This document shows, piece by piece, positions 1 to 5,297 of a stretch of DNA of 5,319 bases. Source of the DNA: Candidatus Aminicenantota bacterium (GTDB taxonomy: Bacteria; Acidobacteriota; Aminicenantia; Aminicenantales; JAFGBC01); assembly GCA_016933355.1 (NCBI GenBank), contig JAFGBC010000207.1, positions 1 through 5,319 of the forward strand. The letters run 5' to 3'. The number at the start of each line of letters is the position of its first letter. Within the stretch, counting starts at the first letter, position 1. The notes under the pieces were generated by a model, which saw only the letters and a program-made list of their open reading frames with translations, was not told the origin of the DNA and searched no databases. A program made the translations under genes and the position numbers.

Positions 1-1
1 C

Positions 2-115
2 CCTGCGGCGCCGAGGGCCTTGAAACCGTATTTCGAAGCCGTGACCGGGGAACCCCTGATTCCCGGCGTCATCAATCATCAATTATGGATTACTAACTTT
101 AAAGTGGCGCAATAA
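2..115 (+). CDS. Possible C-terminal end of a gene truncated by the window edge
   Basis: An open frame enters from the left edge and ends at a TAA at 113-115, giving 37 residues that finish ...TNFKVAQ. The first two dozen codons mostly end in G or C, as real genes in this window do, and the peptide (for example KPYFEAVTGEPLIPGV) reads like natural protein. The last dozen codons become AT-rich. The other two plus-strand frames close sooner (a TGA near base 19, a TAA near base 94). No start or domain is visible and I do not recognise a family. It could be a chance open frame, so only partial-CDS status is proposed. Confidence 0.4.
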   Translation, partial: PAAPRALKPYFEAVTGEPLIPGVINHQLWITNFKVAQ

Positions 116-187
116 ATGGGGGCGGGTCAATACTCCCTCAATGCGGTGGGATAGGTCGACCGAAGCGACACCGCGGCCTCATAGCGG

Positions 188-216
188 TTCGGCCGAAAAT
201 GAAATCCCTATAGAAT
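188..216 (+). promoter_or_regulatory. Weak candidate promoter for the 51-codon ORF
   Basis: TTCGGC (188-193) and TAGAAT (211-216) are separated by 17 bases. The -10 element is good, while the -35 element matches the TTGACA consensus at only three positions. Transcription would begin near 223, leaving a leader of about 27 bases before the ATG at 250. This stretch is more AT-rich than its surroundings. A shifted TATAGA (209-214) is an alternative -10 element. Confidence 0.35.
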
Positions 217-249
217 AAACACAGCCTGCAAGGAACAGATCAGAAAGAG

Positions 250-405
250 ATGCGCCTCAGCGAAGGATTTGAAAAGGCGCTATTCGAAGATATAGAGAAG
301 CTTGACAAGCTGCCGTTCGAGAAGAAGATCGAGATCATCGTCGAGCTTCAGAAAGCGGCCGCCGGAATCCGCGAGGACGTCCTCCGAGAAGCTTGGCCGA
401 TCTAG
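250..405 (+). CDS. Small charged hypothetical protein, 51 residues
   Basis: An ATG at 250 opens a 51-codon frame ending in TAG at 403-405. The product is rich in Glu and Lys. Its middle (residues about 16-38, including LPFEKKIEIIVELQK) should form an amphipathic helix, and it ends with Trp-Pro-Ile. Most codons end in G or C, consistent with coding. There is no signal peptide or membrane segment. The ribosome binding site is poor: AAGGAA at 230-235 is 14 bases from the ATG, and only a purine-rich AGAAAGAG lies closer. A weak promoter (188-216) lies upstream and a hairpin (435-452) downstream. I recognise no family. Compact helical proteins of this size include antitoxin-like and adaptor proteins, but no toxin partner is visible. 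It could also be the surviving N-terminal piece of a longer gene. Confidence 0.5.
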   Translation: MRLSEGFEKALFEDIEKLDKLPFEKKIEIIVELQKAAAGIREDVLREAWPI

Positions 406-434
406 CCCGATCCGACAGGCGCCTGAATTCCACG

Positions 435-452
435 GCCTGTTCGAGAACAGGC
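435..452. terminator. Hairpin between convergent genes, possible bidirectional terminator
   Basis: GCCTGTT, loop CGAG, AACAGGC forms a perfect 7-base-pair stem with a four-base loop. It lies in the 74-base gap between the small plus-strand ORF and the minus-strand gene ending at 480. GAATTC occurs just outside each side (425-430 and 453-458), lengthening the symmetry. There is no T-run on either side, so intrinsic termination is unproven. Position and symmetry are the only support. Confidence 0.35.
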
Positions 453-479
453 GAATTCGAAGAGCTTCGGGTCAGGTTC

Positions 480-839
480 TCATCCCAAGGCATCGGGCTT
501 CGAGGATGACGCGACCTTCGAAGCTCGTTTCCGGGCCCTCCGGACCGGCATCCAGTCGATGACGGTCCCCCCGGCTTCGAGAGAGTACGGGCTGGCGAGA
601 ACGTTCATCTCCCCTTCCCGGGCGACCAGGAACTCGCGAACCCGAAACCGCTTTTCGGCGTGGATATCCTCCATGACGTCGTCGAGAGAAGGGACCGGGC
701 TGAAGATATAGAGCTGCTTGAGGATCGCTTCCTTCTGGTCGTCCGGGATCTCGTAGATCTGGACCGGCCCCATCGCGGAGGAGACGAGCTTGATCGGAAA
801 GGGCAAGGGAGGATCGAAAAAAGGGGAGACCGGACTCAT
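480..839 (-). CDS. Hypothetical protein of 119 residues, family not recognised
   Basis: The gene starts at ATG 837-839 (minus strand), seven bases after AAAGGA (847-852), and stops with TGA at 480-482. Codons mostly end in G or C. The N-terminus is rich in proline and phenylalanine (SPFFDPPLPFPIK, about residues 5-17). An acidic and mixed helical region follows (about 32-62, IPDDQKEAILKQL, then SLDDVMEDIHAEKRF), then probable beta-strands (about 64-96), and a basic Arg/Lys/Ser tail (100-114). There is no convincing signal peptide, transmembrane helix or catalytic motif, so it is probably cytoplasmic. The basic tail could contact nucleic acid or be disordered. It lies 135 bases downstream of the hydrolase on the same strand, so shared transcription is possible but not shown. 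A longer overlapping frame (472-924) has the Arg/Gly/Ser-rich composition of a shadow. Confidence 0.7.
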   Translation of the reverse strand: MSPVSPFFDPPLPFPIKLVSSAMGPVQIYEIPDDQKEAILKQLYIFSPVPSLDDVMEDIHAEKRFRVREFLVAREGEMNVLASPYSLEAGGTVIDWMPVRRARKRASKVASSSKPDALG

Positions 840-860
840 GTGCGTTTCCTTTCGTCATAA

Positions 861-870
861 GGGACGTCCC
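861..870. promoter_or_regulatory. Short perfect palindrome upstream of the 119-residue protein gene
   Basis: GGGACGTCCC is a perfect 10-base palindrome 21 bases upstream of the ATG at 839, just before the ribosome binding site of the minus-strand gene. Such a position could suit an operator or a leader hairpin. Ten-base GC-rich palindromes are common by chance at this base composition, and no flanking promoter is clear. Confidence 0.2.
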
Positions 871-974
871 AAGGGGGCCGAACTTCTCAGTCGAATCCTC
901 GGCCGACCCCGAACGAGAAGGCAAGGCTGGATGGCGTCAAGGCCGGGCGGGAGAGAGGGCCCCCGGCATCAAGG

Positions 975-1889
975 TCAAGTAGGGCGCTCCAGGTCCCGGA
1001 GGATCCCGGCCAGGAAGGCGAAGCAGGCCGCGCTGACCGGGTCGCCCGGCTTTCCGAACTCGCGGTTGACCTCGGCGTGGGTCTTGCGCGGAGCGGGCAG
1101 GATCCGGTTCTTGACGCCGGCGCGTCGCAGCGCGCGCGCATAGGCGTCGGCCTGCTCCTTTCGGAATCCGACGCCGATCAGCGCGTTGACGGGGCTACCG
1201 CTGTAGACGACGAGCTGCGGCGCGATGCCGCGGCCGCCCCGGACATGGCTGATGGGCGAGGCCCGAACCCAGTCGGCCGGGTCGCTCCCGAACGTCTCGA
1301 GGTAGGGGCTGGGGAGCGTCCCCCCGTTCCGCGCGGCCAGACGAGGCAGGTCGTAAACCGCGGTGTCGAGGTCGATGACGCCCTTGACGACCCTCAAGCC
1401 GAGGCCTTGGGCCTTGAGGTAGACGGGATCGTCGGAGACGACGGCGACGAGGTGACAGCCGGCCGAATGGCCCATCAGGAAAAGCCGCTCCGGATTCGCC
1501 CCGTAGCGCACCCCGTTGCGCCGGACCCAGCCGACGGCCCTGGCCACATCATAGGCGTGGACGGGGAACTTGATCGTCGCCGTCGTCAACCTATAGTTGG
1601 CCGAGACGAAGACGTATCCCCTCGCCGTGAAGGCGGCCGGCTTGTAGCCGACCTTGCTCTTGTCGCCCCTCGCCCAAGCCCCGCCGTGGATGTAGATCAT
1701 GACTGGGCATCTCTTGGCCGGACCGGCGTCGTCGGGCGCGTAGATGTCCAGGCTGGTCAGATTGAGCGGGACGCCCGGGACGCGGGCGTAGGGGACGTTC
1801 CTTGTCATCTTCATGCCGAGGACCGCGCCGGGCGCGGCCAGGAGAAGGACCAAGCCCAAACGGAGAGCGGTTTTCCAGCCTCTTTTCAC
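975..1889 (-). CDS. Exported alpha/beta hydrolase (BD-FAE-like esterase family)
   Basis: A 304-residue serine hydrolase of the BD-FAE/carboxylesterase type, likely cleaving an ester; the substrate cannot be read from sequence. The start is GTG at 1887-1889, six bases after a perfect AGGAGG (1896-1901). Residues 1-25 form a signal peptide (MKRGWK, then a Leu/Ala-rich core), so the enzyme is probably periplasmic or secreted. The core begins with LDIYAP (47-52). The oxyanion-hole motif is HGGAW (68-72), and the nucleophile elbow is GHSAG (140-144) with Ser142. The histidine is probably His271 in KTHAEVNREFG. The usual catalytic acid near the strand around 226-232 (LVVYSGS) is not evident: SPVNALIG follows with no Asp or Glu. 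The C-terminal FLAGIL helix looks complete and the length is normal. It lies 180 bases downstream of tsaC on the same strand; its own promoter is uncertain. Confidence 0.9.
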   Translation of the reverse strand: MKRGWKTALRLGLVLLLAAPGAVLGMKMTRNVPYARVPGVPLNLTSLDIYAPDDAGPAKRCPVMIYIHGGAWARGDKSKVGYKPAAFTARGYVFVSANYRLTTATIKFPVHAYDVARAVGWVRRNGVRYGANPERLFLMGHSAGCHLVAVVSDDPVYLKAQGLGLRVVKGVIDLDTAVYDLPRLAARNGGTLPSPYLETFGSDPADWVRASPISHVRGGRGIAPQLVVYSGSPVNALIGVGFRKEQADAYARALRRAGVKNRILPAPRKTHAEVNREFGKPGDPVSAACFAFLAGILRDLERPT

Positions 1890-1921
1890 GACGTTCCTCC
1901 TCGTCCGAAAATTTCGCCGGC

Positions 1922-1936
1922 CCGGCCGTCGGCCGG
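1922..1936. other. GC-rich hairpin in the hydrolase leader
   Basis: CCGGCC, loop GTC, GGCCGG forms a six-pair, all-GC stem 33 bases upstream of the hydrolase GTG. If transcription starts upstream, for example from a TATAAA at 1952-1957 (minus strand) that lacks a good -35 element, the hairpin would be in the 5' leader and might affect translation or mRNA stability. It may equally be a by-product of GC-rich sequence. Confidence 0.25.
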
Positions 1937-2052
1937 CCCCCGGCCCTCATGTTTATAGACAACGGACGAGGCCGCGGCTTTGCGATCGACGAAAAAAGAA
2001 GGCCGGCCGAAACAGGACCCTCGCTCGAAGCTTGAGAAAGCCGGGAAAGCCG

Positions 2053-2068
2053 TCCGCCGGCCGGCGGA
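2053..2068 (-). terminator. Perfect GC palindrome directly after tsaC, weak terminator candidate
   Basis: TCCGCCGGCCGGCGGA is a perfect 16-base palindrome beginning one base after the tsaC stop codon. In RNA it would fold as CCGCC, loop GGCC, GGCGG. Downstream on the minus strand come only short T clusters (CTTTCC, CTTTCTC). A better run, TTCTTTTTTC, is near 1989-1999, with only a weak hairpin before it. Termination is therefore plausible but incomplete, and read-through into the hydrolase is possible. Confidence 0.35.
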
Positions 2069-2069
2069 A

Positions 2070-2717
2070 TTATTCCAGGAATTCTTCGAGGACGGTGCGG
2101 GCGATCTGGCCGTCGCGCACGATGCGAGGCGTGTCGCCGCTCAGATCGAGGACGGTCGTCGCCAGCAGGCCGGGCGTCCGGCCCCCGTCGACGATCAGGT
2201 CGACCAGGCCCGCGAAGGCGCGCTTGACGTCGCGCGGGTCGTAGAGCTCCTTCTCGCCCGAAACGTTGGCGCTCGTGGCCGTGATCGGCGCCCCCAGCAT
2301 CTTGACCAAGGCCCGCAACCAATCGACCCGGGGATAGCGGATGCCGATCGTCCGGTCCGGGCCGAGGATGTCTTCGGGGATGCCGGGGACGGCCCGCAGG
2401 ATGACCGTCAGGGGTCCGGGCCAGAAGCGGGCCGCGATCGTCTTGAAGACGGGCGGCGGCGGCTGGACGATCCGCTCGAACATAGCCAGATCGGAGACGA
2501 TGACCGAAACGGGCTTGCCGGGGTCGCGGTTCTTGATCCTGTAAACGGACTCGACGGCATCCCTGATCAGGGCGTGGGCGCCCAGCCCGTAGAACGTCTC
2601 GGTCGGGAAGGCCATGATCCCGCCCTTTCCGAGGATGTCGGCGATCTTTTCGACCTTGTCTTTATCGACCCGGTCGGGGTCGATTTTGACGATGGATGTC
2701 TGCTTGTTGCGTTGCAT
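2070..2717 (-). CDS. tsaC: L-threonylcarbamoyladenylate synthase (Sua5/YciO/YrdC/TsaC family)
   Basis: A cytoplasmic enzyme that makes threonylcarbamoyl-AMP from threonine, bicarbonate and ATP, the first step of t6A37 modification of ANN-decoding tRNAs; the group is then transferred by TsaD with TsaB and TsaE. The 215 residues fit a single YrdC domain without the extra Sua5 domain. Visible family motifs are PTETFYGLG (38-46), KNRDPGKPV (62-70), FWPGPLT (98-104), IRYP (126-129), TSANVSG (148-154) and TTV (187-189). The frame stays open upstream to 2918, but ATG 2715-2717 is chosen. The good promoter at 2758-2786 lies just upstream, and the alternative ATG at 2757-2759 overlaps its -10 box. The ribosome binding site is weak (GAG-rich leader). 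The gene diverges from the barrel gene. YciO-like paralogues share the fold, so the exact assignment rests on motif quality. Confidence 0.93.
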   Translation of the reverse strand: MQRNKQTSIVKIDPDRVDKDKVEKIADILGKGGIMAFPTETFYGLGAHALIRDAVESVYRIKNRDPGKPVSVIVSDLAMFERIVQPPPPVFKTIAARFWPGPLTVILRAVPGIPEDILGPDRTIGIRYPRVDWLRALVKMLGAPITATSANVSGEKELYDPRDVKRAFAGLVDLIVDGGRTPGLLATTVLDLSGDTPRIVRDGQIARTVLEEFLE

Positions 2718-2757
2718 GGTTCTCGGCGGCCTCGGAAAAGGGCGCTCGTCTAGGGGC

Positions 2758-2786
2758 ATCTTAGAAAGGACCCGCGAAAAAGTCAA
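2758..2786 (-). promoter_or_regulatory. Sigma-70-type promoter of tsaC
   Basis: On the minus strand, TTGACT (2781-2786) and TAAGAT (2758-2763) are separated by exactly 17 bases. The -35 element matches consensus at five of six positions and the -10 element at four, including the key first, second and last bases. Transcription would start near 2751, giving a leader of about 33 bases to ATG 2717. This supports the shorter tsaC reading frame. Confidence 0.65.
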
Positions 2787-2878
2787 CCCCCGTCCCCGCT
2801 CCGGGCCGAAAAGGGGGACAAATGACCTTATCCCCGGACAGGGTCGGGCGCGGCCCCCGGAGGGGCATCCGATACTAT

Positions 2879-2907
2879 TTGGCACGCAAATTGCACAGGA
2901 ATATAAT
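2879..2907 (+). promoter_or_regulatory. Strong sigma-70-type promoter of the beta-barrel gene
   Basis: TTGGCA (2879-2884), a 17-base spacer and a perfect TATAAT (2902-2907) give eleven of twelve consensus positions. Transcription would begin near 2914, leaving a short leader of about 16 bases that carries AGGAGG (2918-2923), six bases before ATG 2930. This is the best promoter in the window and points to high constitutive expression. Confidence 0.8.
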
Positions 2908-2929
2908 GAGAGTTCCAAGGAGGACCGAA

Positions 2930-3709
2930 ATGAAAAAGCTAATCACCATCCTGGCCGCCGTCCTGATCCTCGCTCCGAGCCTGGCCCTGGCGAACGCCTT
3001 CAGCCTGAGGGCGGGATATTTCTTCCCGCGGGCCCAGAACGGAATCGATTTCAGCGACAGCCTGTGGACGATCGAGTTCGACAACATGAGCTTCGCCAAG
3101 TCCGATTTCAACCACTCGATCCTGGGGTTCTCCTACGAATATTTCCTGTCCGGCGAGCTGAGCCTCGTCTTCGGGCTGGATACGTACAGCCGGATCAAGG
3201 CCGGTTACTACACGGACTGGGTGGGCTACGAGTTCGACGAGGGCGACTTCGCGTTCCCGGCGGAGTACTATACAGGAGACTTCAGCATCGCCCATTCGTT
3301 CAGCTTCAGTCTGACGCCGATCCAGGTTTCGGTCAAGGTCCTTCCCCTGGGCCGCCGGTCGAAAGTCATCCCCTATGCGGGCGGCGGCGTCGGGGTCTAC
3401 ATCTGGGGTGTCCGGCTCCGCGGCGAAATGGTCGATTTCAGCGACGAATACGTCTACGAGGACGAGGATCTCGGCGACGTCAGCGTCTATCCGATCAAGG
3501 CGACCCAGGCCGAGGAGAGAACCCGGTTCAGCTTCGGCGGCCACCTGTTCGGCGGCCTCCAGGTTCCGATCGCGAACCGGCTGACCCTCGAGGCCGAATT
3601 CAAGCAGCACCTCGTCAGCAAAGGCACGTTCACCGAGGCGTTCAAGGGGTTCGAAGCGTTCGACCTGAACGGCTTCCAGGTCACGGTCGGGATCAACTAC
3701 TGGTTCTAA
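2930..3709 (+). CDS. Outer-membrane beta-barrel protein, 259 residues
   Basis: A predicted small barrel in the outer membrane; specific function unknown. Residues 1-21 are a clear Sec signal peptide (MKKLITILAAVLIL...ALA), cleaved after Ala21 or Ala23. The mature part alternates polar and hydrophobic or aromatic residues, for example FSLRAGYFFP (24-33), SILGFSYEYFL (63-73), LSLVFGLDTYS (78-88), IQVSVKVLPL (131-140), VIPYAGGGVGVYIWG (146-160), FGGHLFGGLQVPI (202-214) and the final FQVTVGINYWF (249-259). The terminal Phe matches the signal recognised by the barrel-assembly machinery. An acidic stretch (DEYVYEDEDLGD, 172-183) probably forms an external loop. The strand pattern suits 8-10 strands of the OmpA/OmpW-like size class. 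ATG 2930 is chosen over the in-frame 2822 because promoter and AGGAGG lie just before it. The gene is monocistronic, with its own terminator. Confidence 0.88.
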   Translation: MKKLITILAAVLILAPSLALANAFSLRAGYFFPRAQNGIDFSDSLWTIEFDNMSFAKSDFNHSILGFSYEYFLSGELSLVFGLDTYSRIKAGYYTDWVGYEFDEGDFAFPAEYYTGDFSIAHSFSFSLTPIQVSVKVLPLGRRSKVIPYAGGGVGVYIWGVRLRGEMVDFSDEYVYEDEDLGDVSVYPIKATQAEERTRFSFGGHLFGGLQVPIANRLTLEAEFKQHLVSKGTFTEAFKGFEAFDLNGFQVTVGINYWF

Positions 3710-3738
3710 CCGAAACTGCGGAAGCCTCTCTCTCTCCC

Positions 3739-3773
3739 GGCCCCTGTCCCGGACGGACAGGGGCCTTTTTTTT
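3739..3773 (+). terminator. Rho-independent terminator of the beta-barrel gene
   Basis: GGCCCCTGTCC (3739-3749), loop CGGAC (3750-3754) and GGACAGGGGCC (3755-3765) form a perfect 11-pair GC-rich stem, followed directly by eight T residues (3766-3773). It begins 29 bases after the barrel stop codon. On the minus strand the same stem starts 15 bases past the nitroreductase stop but lacks a T-run, so it is mainly a plus-strand terminator that might also slow convergent transcription. Confidence 0.93.
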
Positions 3774-3779
3774 GGGGTC

Positions 3780-4295
3780 TCAAAACCTGTCTTTGGAGAC
3801 GATCTCGGCGAGCGGCTTGCGGGGCCGGGCGGCCGGACTCTCGGCCGGATAGCCGAGGGGCGTCAGGGCCAGCACCCTGGCCTCGGCGGGAACGCCGAGG
3901 AGGGCCTTGACCTCCTCCTCGTAAAAGGCGCCGATCCAGCATGTCCCCAGCCCTTCCACCTGGGCTTGGAGGACGAGATGCTCGAAGGCGATCGTGACGT
4001 CGACCGGCCAGGAATTCATGCAGCGCCCCATCCGCCCGTAGGCCTGCTCGGGAAGGCCGCAGGCCGCGATGATGACGGGCGCTTCGGCCATGAACGTCTG
4101 GTTGACGCAGGCGACCGCGACCCGGGCCCTGAGCGCGGGGTCGCGGACGAGGATGAACCTCCAGGGCTGGAGGTTCTTGGCCGAGGGCGCCAGCCGGACG
4201 GCGTCCAGGATTCTGGCCAGCGCCTCCTCGGGGATGGGCGTCGGCTTGTAGCGGCGGACGCTGCGGCGGGCGCGGATGGCGTCCAAAACATCCAT
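3780..4295 (-). CDS. Nitroreductase-family FMN oxidoreductase
   Basis: A 171-residue flavoprotein of the nitroreductase superfamily. Such enzymes bind FMN as homodimers and reduce nitro groups, quinones or related compounds with NAD(P)H; the natural substrate is unknown. Visible signatures are ARRSVRRY (9-16), with arginines and serine that contact FMN phosphate, LAPSAKNLQPWRF (35-47), the helix DVTIAFEHLVLQA (99-111), GLGTCWIGAF (115-124) and the C-terminal LGYPAESPAARPRKPLAEIV (147-166). The length is typical of the compact subfamily and no part appears missing. There is no signal peptide, so it is cytoplasmic. ATG 4293-4295 follows a perfect AGGAGG (4301-4306) at five bases. It lies only 28 bases downstream of the LEA14-like gene, so the two are probably co-transcribed. 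No dedicated promoter is seen in that gap. Confidence 0.9.
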   Translation of the reverse strand: MDVLDAIRARRSVRRYKPTPIPEEALARILDAVRLAPSAKNLQPWRFILVRDPALRARVAVACVNQTFMAEAPVIIAACGLPEQAYGRMGRCMNSWPVDVTIAFEHLVLQAQVEGLGTCWIGAFYEEEVKALLGVPAEARVLALTPLGYPAESPAARPRKPLAEIVSKDRF

Positions 4296-4323
4296 GACGG
4301 CCTCCTCTCCGGGACGGCCGGGC

Positions 4324-5178
4324 TCAGGAGGGCTTGGACACGGGGAGGTTCTGCCGGACGTCGAAGGGGACCTTGATCCGCCCCCAGACCGTCGTGATAT
4401 CGATCTCCCCCCGGAAACGGCAATTTACGGCTCCCGCCTGGAGCAGCCCATAGACCTCCTGTCCGACCTCGAAGAAACTGATCAGGGTGGGGAGATCGAA
4501 GACCTTCTCCCCGCGCGGGTCGACATTCTTGTCGCCCGGGATCTCGCCGCTCGCGACCTCGCGTTCGCCGAACGCCGCGCTGAAGCGGACGGCGTCGACG
4601 AAGAGCTCGTAAACGTTCGGGTTCGTCAGCTTAACCCGGAAGACGGCGTCGGCCCCGCCCACCGTCAAGTCCTTGAGGCGCAGGGGGAGCAGGGCGACGC
4701 CCGGGTCGCGGAAAATCGGGAATTCGCCGCCGAAGGTGAACGGGATCTTTTCCTCGCGGCGGCGCTCGTCGGCGAAGATGAACGTCCCCATCAGGAAGCA
4801 GTTGGCCTTGTCCGCGTCCGCCAGGGCCGGAATGGCCTGGAACAGGAGCCGGTAGGTGATCTTGAGCGGGAGCGAAAGCAGCGTCTCTCCGGAGGCGGCC
4901 ACCCGGAGCGGCGTGTCGAGCGGCACGTCGAGCCGGAGGTATTCCGCCTGGTTGATGAGGACCCGGTACTCGTAGCGGGTCAGGGCGCAGGGCCGGGCCG
5001 AGGCGTTCCCGATCCGGATCTGGAAGAGGAGCGTCAGCCCCTGGGCGCTGAGGTCGCTGACCCGTCTTTCGTAGTTGGAGACGGTCAAGTCGTCCTTGAA
5101 CGGCCCGGCCGCCGCCGGAAACGCCGCCAGGGCGAGCGCGGCCAGGGCCGGGACCGAGCGGCGCCGGAAGAGAGACAT
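4324..5178 (-). CDS. Exported protein with tandem LEA14/WHy-like domains
   Basis: From ATG 5176-5178 the product has 284 residues. Residues 1-24 look like a signal peptide (MSLFRRR, then an Ala/Leu core ending PAAA), so it is probably periplasmic. The rest resembles two LEA_2/WHy-type immunoglobulin-like beta domains. In the first, LLFQIRIGNASARPCALTRYEY (about 50-71) leads to a PL-rich end near 110. In the second, AVFRVKLTNPNVYELFVDAV (178-197) leads to GRIKVPFDV (266-274). The "strand, N-P/N-A, strand" pattern is typical of this family, linked to desiccation stress in plants and common but poorly understood in bacteria. The frame is open to a GTG at 5214 and includes another ATG at 5196. 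The promoter at 5206-5234 excludes the GTG and AAGGA at 5181-5185 favours 5178, though its two-base spacing is short. It heads a probable operon with the nitroreductase. Confidence 0.78.
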   Translation of the reverse strand: MSLFRRRSVPALAALALAAFPAAAGPFKDDLTVSNYERRVSDLSAQGLTLLFQIRIGNASARPCALTRYEYRVLINQAEYLRLDVPLDTPLRVAASGETLLSLPLKITYRLLFQAIPALADADKANCFLMGTFIFADERRREEKIPFTFGGEFPIFRDPGVALLPLRLKDLTVGGADAVFRVKLTNPNVYELFVDAVRFSAAFGEREVASGEIPGDKNVDPRGEKVFDLPTLISFFEVGQEVYGLLQAGAVNCRFRGEIDITTVWGRIKVPFDVRQNLPVSKPS

Positions 5179-5205
5179 CGTCCTTGATAGGCTCATCGGG
5201 ATTTC

Positions 5206-5234
5206 AAGATACACGAAATCCGTCCGGCAGACAA
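5206..5234 (-). promoter_or_regulatory. Candidate promoter for the LEA14-like/nitroreductase operon
   Basis: On the minus strand, TTGTCT (5229-5234) and TATCTT (5206-5211) are separated by exactly 17 bases, each matching consensus at four of six positions. Transcription would begin near 5199, giving a leader of about 20 bases before ATG 5178. A start at 5214 would then lie outside the mRNA. No operator is evident. Confidence 0.5.
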
Positions 5235-5285
5235 CCGCTCCGGCCGTCCGCCGCGAAAATAGGTGTCCCCCGCCCTCGTTTTCTC

Positions 5286-5291
5286 TATAAT
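5286..5291 (+). promoter_or_regulatory. Perfect TATAAT -10 box next to the right-edge start codon
   Basis: TATAAT lies six bases before ATG 5298. The best -35 partner at 17 bases is GTGTCC (5263-5268), which is weak. A start point about seven bases after the box would coincide with the A of the ATG, suggesting a leaderless mRNA. It sits in the 119-base divergent gap between the LEA14-like gene and the edge gene. Confidence 0.5.
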
Positions 5292-5297
5292 AAGGAC

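Noticed and set aside
472..924. 150-codon minus-strand ORF overlapping the 119-residue protein
   Set aside because: It is longer but dominated by Arg, Gly, Ser and Pro, whereas the 480-839 frame has better third-position bias, a ribosome binding site and protein-like composition.
1077..1958. 293-codon plus-strand ORF opposite the hydrolase
   Set aside because: The minus strand encodes a complete hydrolase with HGGAW, GHSAG and a strong AGGAGG. The antisense product is Arg/Asp/Gly/Val-rich with no family features.
1989..2020. T-run (minus strand) after GGCCGGCC as a tsaC terminator
   Set aside because: The TTCTTTTTTC run is attractive, but the upstream sequence forms only about four pairs with a long loop, too weak to call an intrinsic terminator.
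1591..2322. 243-codon minus-strand ORF across the tsaC-hydrolase gap
   Set aside because: It overlaps both real genes out of frame and its product is Arg/Gly/Pro-rich, as expected of a shadow.
3725..3736. CT-repeat tract before the terminator
   Set aside because: The short CTCTCTCTCTC run lies in non-coding sequence after a stop codon and is too short to suggest a phase-variable element.
2614..3852. 412-codon plus-strand ORF spanning the tsaC start, the barrel gene and beyond
   Set aside because: It crosses two promoters and the terminator, lies out of frame with the barrel gene and yields an Arg/Gly/Pro-rich product. Signal peptide and beta-strand pattern are in the other frame.
4276..5187. 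303-codon plus-strand ORF opposite the LEA14-like gene
   Set aside because: It is antisense to a gene with a signal peptide and family-like repeats. Its product is an Asp/Arg/Gly/Glu-rich, low-complexity sequence typical of shadows in GC-rich DNA.
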